A DNA stretch of 9,591 nucleotides from CAYVQE01 sp964633205 (GTDB lineage: Bacteria > Myxococcota > B64-G9): positions 1 through 9,591 of the forward strand of contig CAZWFN010000194.1 in assembly GCA_964633205.1 (NCBI GenBank). The letters are read 5' to 3'. A model generated the notes under the pieces. That model saw only the letters and a list, made by a program, of their open reading frames with translations, was not told the origin of the DNA and made no database searches. The position numbers and the translations under genes are program-made. Below are positions 1 through 9,591 of this stretch, one piece after another; positions within the stretch are counted from its first letter, which is position 1, and each line of letters starts with the position of its first letter.

Positions 1-153
1 GACAAACGACCCCCGATCACGTTGGCCTGCACCGAGTGCAAGCGCCGCAACTACACCACGACGCGCAACAAGAAGAAGCATCCCGAGAAGTACCGCATCA
101 AGAAGTACTGCCCATTCGATCGGCGCCACACGGAGCACAAGGAGGCGAAGTGA
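1..153 (+). CDS. rpmG: 50S ribosomal protein L33, 5'-truncated
   Basis: Frame 1 is open from the window edge to TGA at 151-153 and gives 50 residues, so only the first few codons are missing (the family is about 49-55 aa). L33 is a small basic protein of the large ribosomal subunit near the E site. Seen directly: TLACTECK near the start, then RNYTTTRNKKK, then KYCPFDRRHTEHKE, the usual L33 order. Two cysteines form a CxxC (visible residues 10 and 13) and a third is at residue 37, but the expected fourth cysteine is Asp at residue 40. That makes it intermediate between the zinc-binding and zinc-free forms. It sits just upstream of tRNA-Trp and secE, its common place downstream of tuf in many bacteria. 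The identification is firm; zinc binding is uncertain. Confidence 0.95.
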   Translation, partial: DKRPPITLACTECKRRNYTTTRNKKKHPEKYRIKKYCPFDRRHTEHKEAK

Positions 154-161
154 ATGGGTGT

Positions 162-189
162 GCCGTTGCCGGAGCAGTCCGGGAACGGC
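162..189 (+). other. rpmG / tRNA-Trp intergenic hairpin
   Basis: Inverted repeat in the 42 bases between the L33 stop and the tRNA. Six bp (162-167 with 184-189) are followed by a G-G mismatch (168/183) and five more bp (169-173 with 178-182), closed by a GCAG tetraloop at 174-177. No T-run follows, so it is not a standard intrinsic terminator. It ends six bases before the mature tRNA 5' end, so it could guide tRNA processing or protect the upstream mRNA 3' end. The structure is visible; the role is inferred. Confidence 0.6.
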
Positions 190-195
190 TAGACT

Positions 196-268
196 GGGCC
201 AGTAGCTCAATAGGCAGAGCAACGGTCTCCAAAACCGTGGGCTGAGGGTTCGATTCCTTCCTGGCCCG
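196..268 (+). tRNA. trpT: tRNA-Trp (anticodon CCA)
   Basis: A complete cloverleaf can be drawn by hand. The acceptor stem is 196-202 with 261-267 (7 perfect bp) and the discriminator is G268, as usual for bacterial tRNA-Trp. The D stem is 205-208 with 217-220. The anticodon stem is 222-226 with 234-238, with a seven-base loop holding anticodon CCA at 229-231. The variable region is 5 bases (239-243). The T stem is 244-248 with 256-260, with one G-U pair and loop TTCGATT. The 3' CCA is not encoded (268 is followed by TAT), so it must be added by nucleotidyltransferase. The tRNA lies between rpmG and secE, a conserved position in many proteobacteria, and is probably cut out of a longer transcript. 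I see no convincing promoter of its own. Confidence 0.97.
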
Positions 269-302
269 TATTTTTGAACGGAAAACGCGGATCGAGGTTC
301 AG

Positions 303-704
303 ATGAATCCGAATCGGCGATGGGTGGCGTTGTTCTACTTCGGCTTCGGCTTCGTGCTGTGGATTCTGTTGGACAAGCTGTTCGACTGGACCATGGCCAT
401 GGTCGGCGCCGCCGAGTACAACTATGAACTCTCCGGAGAGCGTTTCACCCTGACCACCCTGGTGGGGCTGGTTCTGTCGGGCCTGACCGTGTTCAAGGCC
501 TGGCGCCATCCCACCCTGTCGACGCTGTCGAACGAGGTGGTCATCGAGCTGAAGAAGGTGTCCTGGCCGAACGCCCAGGAGACGCGTAGCGCCACGGTGG
601 TGGTGATCATCACCGTCTTCATCATGGCCGCGTTCTTGGGGCTTTTTGACCTGATCTGGTCGTCGTTCATGGATCTGCTGTATCCGGACGTCCAGACGGG
701 CTGA
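303..704 (+). CDS. secE: preprotein translocase subunit SecE (three-helix type)
   Basis: SecE clamps SecY in the SecYEG protein-export channel of the inner membrane. The 133-aa product has three likely membrane helices, at about residues 7-25, 48-65 and 97-119. The family signature ELKKVSWP is at residues 82-89, forming the amphipathic cytoplasmic helix just before the last membrane segment, followed by the usual N-x-x-E-T-R stretch. Many bacteria have a ~60-aa single-helix SecE; this longer three-helix form is the one known from E. coli. The ATG at 303 is chosen because a GAGG lies at 294-297, five bases upstream. The gene follows tRNA-Trp by 34 bases and precedes nusG by 95, the standard secE-nusG pair. 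Nothing looks broken. Confidence 0.97.
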   Translation: MNPNRRWVALFYFGFGFVLWILLDKLFDWTMAMVGAAEYNYELSGERFTLTTLVGLVLSGLTVFKAWRHPTLSTLSNEVVIELKKVSWPNAQETRSATVVVIITVFIMAAFLGLFDLIWSSFMDLLYPDVQTG

Positions 705-754
705 AGCGGGGGGACGAAGCAGGCGGCCCGCCCCGCCAGCGTGCAGATCGATCG

Positions 755-781
755 GCCGGCCGGCACGAAGCCGCGGCCGGC
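755..781 (+). other. possible hairpin upstream of nusG
   Basis: The 95-base secE-nusG gap is very GC-rich and contains an 8-bp perfect inverted repeat, 755-762 with 774-781, with an 11-base loop. It ends five bases before the nusG Shine-Dalgarno (GGGAG, 786-790), so it could modulate nusG translation. In DNA this GC-rich such repeats arise easily by chance, so the functional reading is weak. Confidence 0.3.
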
Positions 782-799
782 GAGCGGGAGCCAGTGGGA

Positions 800-1621
800 A
801 TGAACGAGCAGGACTCCAAGGACCGCCAGGTCGACGAGGTCACCGAGCCCGCGGGCGAAGCGGCGGACGAATCGACCGCCGCGGCCGGCGCCGCTGCGGA
901 CCAGCCCGATACCGCAGCCGATGCAGACGCGCCGGACGCGGGCGAGGCGGCTGCGGAGCAGGCGCTCGCGGACGAATCGGCTGCGGGCGAGGCCGCTCCG
1001 GGAGCGGCGGCGGAAGAACCAGCGCCGGATGAGAACGCGGCGGACGAGGACGCGGCGGCGGAGGCAGAGCCCGAGCCCGAGCGCGACACCTCGCATATGA
1101 GCTGGTACGTGGTCCACACCTACTCGGGCTATGAGAACAAGGCCCGCCAGGCCCTGGAAGAGCGCATCAAGCGCGAGAAGCTCGAGGAAGACTTCGGCCA
1201 GATCCTGATTCCCACCGAAGAGGTGGTGGAGATGAGCCGCGGCAAGCGGCGGACCTCCAAGCGAAAGTTTTTCCCCGGCTACATGCTGGTGCAGATGAAC
1301 ATGACCGAGGTCACCTGGTACCTGGTCAAGTCCACGCCCAAAATCACCGGTTTCGTGGGCAACTCGACCAAGCCGCAGCCGGTGCCCGAGCACGAGATCC
1401 GCCAGATCACCAGCCAGATCGCCGAAGGCTCGGAGCGGCTCAAGCCGAAGATCGTGTTCGAGAAGGGCGACGCAGTACGGGTGATCGACGGGCCGTTTGC
1501 CAACTTCAACGGGACCATCGAAGATGTGGATCACGAGAAGGGCAAGCTGCGCGTGTTGGTCAGCATCTTCGGCCGCGCCACCCCGGTCGAGATGGATTTC
1601 GTCCAGGTGGAGAAGACTTAG
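800..1621 (+). CDS. nusG: transcription termination/antitermination factor NusG with acidic N-terminal extension
   Basis: NusG binds the RNA polymerase clamp through its NGN domain; its KOW domain contacts Rho or ribosomal protein S10, coupling transcription to termination or translation. In this 273-aa product the NGN domain starts at SWYVVHTYSGYENK (residue 101 on), includes the conserved KFFPGYMLV (about 156-164) and TGFVG (about 183-187), and the KOW region is about 222-273 (KGDAVRVIDGPFANFNG). Residues 1-99 form an extra segment: by eye count 33 Ala, 31 Asp/Glu, only 3 Lys/Arg and no aromatic residue, so probably disordered. ATG 800 is preferred because GGAG at 787-790 is nine bases upstream; GTG 794 would be only three away. 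An internal ATG at 1097 would give a normal-sized NusG, but I see no good ribosome site before it. Stop is TAG at 1619-1621; rplK follows after 83 bases. Confidence 0.96.
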   Translation: MNEQDSKDRQVDEVTEPAGEAADESTAAAGAAADQPDTAADADAPDAGEAAAEQALADESAAGEAAPGAAAEEPAPDENAADEDAAAEAEPEPERDTSHMSWYVVHTYSGYENKARQALEERIKREKLEEDFGQILIPTEEVVEMSRGKRRTSKRKFFPGYMLVQMNMTEVTWYLVKSTPKITGFVGNSTKPQPVPEHEIRQITSQIAEGSERLKPKIVFEKGDAVRVIDGPFANFNGTIEDVDHEKGKLRVLVSIFGRATPVEMDFVQVEKT

Positions 1622-1704
1622 CGCCGCAAACTGCACGGCCGGCACGCCGCCTGCGGCCTCGGTCTGGGCGGGGCCCGGAATGCGACGCGCATAGGAGCGA
1701 GAAG

Positions 1705-2130
1705 ATGGCGAAGAAGGTGATCGGACAGATCAAGTTGCAGATCGCGGCTGGCCAGGCCAACCCGTCGCCGCCGGTGGGACCCGCCCTCGGCCAGCACGGT
1801 GTCAACATCATGGAGTTCTGCAAGGCGTTCAACGCCCGCACCCAGAGCCAGGCCGGCATGATCATCCCGGCGATCATCACCGTCTACCAGGACCGGTCCT
1901 TTTCCTTCATCACCAAGACGCCGCCGGCGGCGATTTTGCTGAAGAAGGCGGCCGGGCTCGACAAGGGCTCCCACAACCCGGGCAAGGAGAAGGCGGGTCG
2001 GGTCAAGCGCGCCTTGGTGCGCGAGATCGCCGAGTCCAAGATGAAGGATCTGAACGCCTACGATCTCGACCAGGCGACCCTGATCATCGAAGGCACCGCC
2101 CGCAGCATGGGCCTGGACGTGATCGACTGA
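1705..2130 (+). CDS. rplK: 50S ribosomal protein L11
   Basis: L11 binds the GTPase-associated region of 23S rRNA at the base of the L7/L12 stalk and takes part in factor binding and the stringent response. The product is 141 aa, typical length. Residues 19-33 carry the proline-rich N-terminal motif (NPSPPVGPALGQHGV), the area where thiazole antibiotics such as thiostrepton act in the family, followed by NIMEFCKAFNARTQ. The C-terminal rRNA-binding domain shows KTPPAAILLKKAAG (from about residue 72) and the conserved end EGTARSMGLDV. ATG 1705 is preceded by AGGAG at 1693-1697 with seven bases between. It lies between nusG and rplA, the standard L11 operon order. No anomaly seen. Confidence 0.98.
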   Translation: MAKKVIGQIKLQIAAGQANPSPPVGPALGQHGVNIMEFCKAFNARTQSQAGMIIPAIITVYQDRSFSFITKTPPAAILLKKAAGLDKGSHNPGKEKAGRVKRALVREIAESKMKDLNAYDLDQATLIIEGTARSMGLDVID

Positions 2131-2207
2131 GTCAACCCCGAAAACCCACGGGCAGGAGCGGCCTCCCAATCGGGGCAGGCGGCGTTTGAACTGCCGGAGG
2201 TGATGTG

Positions 2208-2912
<705 letters not shown>

Positions 2913-2936
2913 GTGGAGACGCTGTTGATATACGCA

Positions 2937-3040
2937 CCCGTCGTCCGCGTGGGGCGGCGGAGCGGTGCTTCCGGTCAAAGACAGCAGGTCCCGCCCGCGG
3001 GCGGGGTAATGACGTCGGAGACGTCGCCTGCCGAGACGGG
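2937..3040 (+). promoter_or_regulatory. ribosomal protein L10 leader (autoregulatory mRNA element)
   Basis: The 223-base gap before rplJ holds a multi-stem RNA matching the L10 leader family, where the L10(L12)4 complex binds rplJ mRNA and represses translation. Visible pairings: closing stem 2937-2942 with 3035-3040; side hairpin 2944-2948 with 2957-2961; central stem 2984-2988 with 3027-3031; GC hairpin about 2990-2995 with 3000-3005; hairpin 3011-3015 with 3021-3025. The conserved single-stranded pieces I associate with this family are present: AAAGACAGCAGG (2977-2988), GTAATG between the inner hairpins, and CCTGCCGAG (3027-3035). Boundaries are approximate. The stems are visible; family membership is from recall, and the repressive role follows from the family. 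Confidence 0.85.
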
Positions 3041-3074
3041 GAAATCGAGGATGTCCATCGCCTCTCCTCCCCAG

Positions 3075-3124
3075 TCCTTTGCCGGGGCTTCAGATGACGA
3101 AGGCCCAATGGGCCGGGGAAAGGA
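3075..3124 (+). promoter_or_regulatory. helix that can mask the rplJ Shine-Dalgarno
   Basis: Bases 3075-3080 (TCCTTT) pair perfectly with 3119-3124 (AAAGGA), and 3082-3085 (CCGG) with 3113-3116, giving about ten bp around a small internal loop. The 3' strand overlaps the first bases of the rplJ Shine-Dalgarno AGGAGG (3121-3126). A second pyrimidine tract at 3066-3070 (CCTCC) can pair with the GGAGG at 3122-3126 instead. Competing apical hairpins exist inside, for example 3102-3106 with 3110-3114. This is a plausible translational switch downstream of the L10 leader; the pairing is seen and the function inferred. Confidence 0.5.
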
Positions 3125-3135
3125 GGTGAGAGACA

Positions 3136-3675
3136 GTGGAGAAGATGAGCCGAGGTAGAGCCGAGCGCGCCGAAGTCATCGAGGCGCTGCGCAAGCGCTT
3201 CGAGGCCAGCCAAGGCGGAGTGGTGGCCGATTATCGCGGTCTGGACGTGGAGGCCATTTCCGAGCTGCGCGCCAAGTTCCGCGAGAACGACACTTCGTTC
3301 AAGGTGGTCAAGAACACTCTGACCCGTCTGGCGGTCAAGGGCACCGGTTACGAGAGCCTGGACGAGTGCCTGGCGGGTCCGACCGCGGTGGCTTTCAGCG
3401 ACAAGGACGCCATTGCCACCGCCCGGGTGGCCGTCGAGTTCGCCAAGGAGCACGAGGCGTTCCAGGTCAAGGGCGGCTTCATGGAAGGCGGCGTCTTGTC
3501 GGCGGCCGAGGTGGACGAGTTGTCCAAGCTCGGTGGCCGGGACGAGCTGCTGGCGCAGCTGCTGTCGGTGTTCAACGCTCCGGCCCAGCGCTTGCTGGGT
3601 GTGCTCCAGGGCGTGCCGCAGAAGATGCTCGGTGTGCTACAGGCGAGAGCCGATGAGTTGGACGAGGGCGCCTGA
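3136..3675 (+). CDS. rplJ: 50S ribosomal protein L10
   Basis: L10 (P0 in archaea and eukaryotes) anchors L7/L12 dimers to the ribosome through its C-terminal helix and binds 23S rRNA beside L11. The 179-aa product is typical. The N-terminal globular domain shows VADYRGLDVEAISELR and FKVVKNTLTRLAVKG (about residues 30-69), then AGPTAVAFSDKD. The C-terminal part (LLSVFNAPAQRLLGVLQGV) leads into the helix that carries L7/L12. The start is taken as GTG 3136 because AGGAGGTGA (3121-3129) sits nine bases upstream of it; the next Met, ATG 3145, would be about 18 bases away. A structured leader precedes the gene, so L10 autoregulation is likely. rplL follows after 79 bases. Confidence 0.97.
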   Translation: MEKMSRGRAERAEVIEALRKRFEASQGGVVADYRGLDVEAISELRAKFRENDTSFKVVKNTLTRLAVKGTGYESLDECLAGPTAVAFSDKDAIATARVAVEFAKEHEAFQVKGGFMEGGVLSAAEVDELSKLGGRDELLAQLLSVFNAPAQRLLGVLQGVPQKMLGVLQARADELDEGA

Positions 3676-3711
3676 CGCGAGCGGACGCCCGGAGTGGTTT
3701 CAAAAACGCAA

Positions 3712-3726
3712 CCGGTCGCAGACCGG
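3712..3726 (+). other. small hairpin between rplJ and rplL
   Basis: Six perfect bp (3712-3717 with 3721-3726) close a GCA triloop in the 79-base gap. It lies about 14 bases upstream of the rplL Shine-Dalgarno region (AGGAG 3740-3744, GAGG 3747-3750) and has no T-run, so it is not a terminator. L7/L12 is made in about fourfold excess over L10 in bacteria, so a local structure here could tune rplL initiation or mRNA stability. That role is speculative. Confidence 0.4.
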
Positions 3727-3754
3727 GATCGAACGATTGAGGAGATGAGGCGAG

Positions 3755-4141
3755 ATGGCTGAACTGACCAAGGAACAGTTGATCGAGCACCTGAGCAACC
3801 TGTCCGTTCTCGAGCTCAACGAGCTACGCAAGAGCCTCGAGGAGGAGTGGGGCGTCGAGGCCGCCGCTCCGATGGCCATGGCCGCCATGCCGGCTGCCGG
3901 GGCGGGCGGTGCCGAGGAAGCCGAAGAGAAGACCGAGTTCGACGTCGTGCTCGAAGAGATCGGCAGCGAGAAGATCAAGGTCATCAAGGCCGTGCGCGAG
4001 CTGACCGGTCTGGGTCTCAAGGACGCCAAGGAAGCGGTTGACGGCGCGCCCAATCCGATCAAGGAGGGCGTGGACAAGGAGACCGCCGAGGAGGCCAAGA
4101 AGAAGCTCGAGGACGCCGGTGCCAAGGTGACGATGAAGTAA
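3755..4141 (+). CDS. rplL: 50S ribosomal protein L7/L12
   Basis: L7/L12 forms the flexible multi-copy stalk that recruits and activates the translational GTPases EF-Tu, EF-G, IF2 and RF3. The product is 128 aa, close to the usual 120-130. Its three parts are visible: N-terminal dimerisation/L10-binding segment (about 1-35, LTKEQLIEHLSNLSVLELNE), an Ala/Gly/Met-rich hinge (about 36-54), and the C-terminal factor-binding domain with FDVVL, IKVIKAVRELTGLGLKDAK and the end AEEAKKKLEDAGAKVTMK. ATG 3755 is preceded by GAGG at 3747-3750 and AGGAG at 3740-3744. It follows rplJ as in nearly all bacteria. No anomaly seen. Confidence 0.98.
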   Translation: MAELTKEQLIEHLSNLSVLELNELRKSLEEEWGVEAAAPMAMAAMPAAGAGGAEEAEEKTEFDVVLEEIGSEKIKVIKAVRELTGLGLKDAKEAVDGAPNPIKEGVDKETAEEAKKKLEDAGAKVTMK

Positions 4142-4154
4142 TGCGGTATGCGCA

Positions 4155-4188
4155 GCGGTCCCCGGTCGGTCGACCGGCCGGGGGCCGC
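4155..4188 (+). promoter_or_regulatory. strong rplL-rpoB intergenic hairpin (possible attenuator or RNase III site)
   Basis: In the 100-base gap between rplL and rpoB, 4155-4169 pair with 4174-4188 as a continuous 15-bp stem with two G-U pairs (4159-4184, 4166-4177) and a four-base TCGA loop. No T-run follows (GAGTCGTG), so it is not a canonical terminator. In E. coli the same gap carries a partial attenuator and an RNase III cleavage region that uncouple ribosomal-protein from polymerase output. Position and strength suggest an analogous role, by inference. The 3' arm ends six bases before an in-frame GTG at 4194, another reason not to start rpoB there. Confidence 0.7.
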
Positions 4189-4241
4189 GAGTCGTGAAGT
4201 CGATTGACCGGTCCACCACCTTTCGTCCCCGGGAGCAGCGC

Positions 4242-8366
<4,125 letters not shown>

Positions 8367-8427
8367 TGCCGGCGATGAGTGACGGGTTGCCGCCACCGAT
8401 GATCGGGCGACGGAAAAGGAGAACGCC

Positions 8428-9591
<1,164 letters not shown>

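Noticed and set aside
166..195. Possible promoter for tRNA-Trp (TTGCCG and TAGACT)
   Set aside because: The -10-like hexamer abuts the mature tRNA 5' end, so transcription would start inside the tRNA. The bases are better explained by the hairpin at 162-189.
422..1645. 407-codon minus-strand open frame opposite secE and nusG
   Set aside because: Shadow frame. Its Arg/Leu-rich stretch simply mirrors the Ala/Glu-rich NusG extension.
1622..1704. L1 translational operator upstream of rplK (or in 2131-2207)
   Set aside because: Expected in some bacteria, but I could not draw the characteristic L1-binding stem with its asymmetric loop in either gap; only short GC-rich pairings such as 1646-1650 with 1653-1657 are visible.
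2913..3158. 81-codon plus-strand open frame in the rplA-rplJ gap
   Set aside because: It lies over the L10 leader and runs into rplJ in another frame. The GTG at 2913 has no good ribosome site and the product resembles nothing; the RNA-leader explanation fits better.
4194..4241. Upstream GTG start for rpoB
   Set aside because: It adds 16 residues unlike RpoB N-termini, lies six bases after a strong hairpin with no ribosome site, and ATG 4242 has a well-placed GGAG.

Overview
This window is a classic bacterial transcription/translation housekeeping cluster, all on the + strand: the 3' end of rpmG (L33), tRNA-Trp(CCA), secE, nusG, rplK (L11), rplA (L1), rplJ (L10), rplL (L7/L12), rpoB and the first 388 codons of rpoC. 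DNA is GC-rich with strong G/C third-position bias. That bias is why long open frames appear on the minus strand; none of them looks real. I see no mobile element, CRISPR array, phage gene or defence system, and no stretch above 300 bases lacks a gene.

Organism: the order L33, tRNA-Trp, secE, nusG, rplKAJL, rpoBC, a three-helix SecE, and an RpoB (1374 aa) with a long proteobacterial-type insertion point to a deltaproteobacterium in the broad sense, with Myxococcota or a relative the best guess. This rests on remembered family resemblance, not on a search.

Layout: positions 1-302 hold the L33 end, a strong hairpin at 162-189 and tRNA-Trp at 196-268 without an encoded CCA. Positions 303-1621 hold secE and nusG; NusG carries an unusual ~99-residue Ala/Asp/Glu-rich N-terminal extension. 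Positions 1705-2912 hold rplK and rplA. The 223-base gap before rplJ contains a well-formed L10-leader RNA (about 2937-3040) followed by a helix that can mask the rplJ Shine-Dalgarno. Positions 3136-4141 hold rplJ and rplL. A 15-bp hairpin at 4155-4188 separates rplL from rpoB. rpoB (4242-8366) is followed after 61 bases by rpoC, which appears to start at TTG 8428 and runs off the window before its catalytic motif.

Together the genes supply the L11/L1/L10/L12 stalk and GTPase-centre ribosomal proteins, the beta and beta' subunits of RNA polymerase, the elongation factor NusG that links them, the SecE translocon subunit and a tRNA. Likely control is autogenous L10 repression at the rplJ leader, plus attenuation or processing at the rplL-rpoB hairpin to set the ratio of ribosomal proteins to polymerase. 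The most interesting items are the NusG extension, the two-part rplJ leader, the inter-cistronic hairpins, and an L33 that keeps only three of its four zinc cysteines. I found no evidence for a previously undescribed system.
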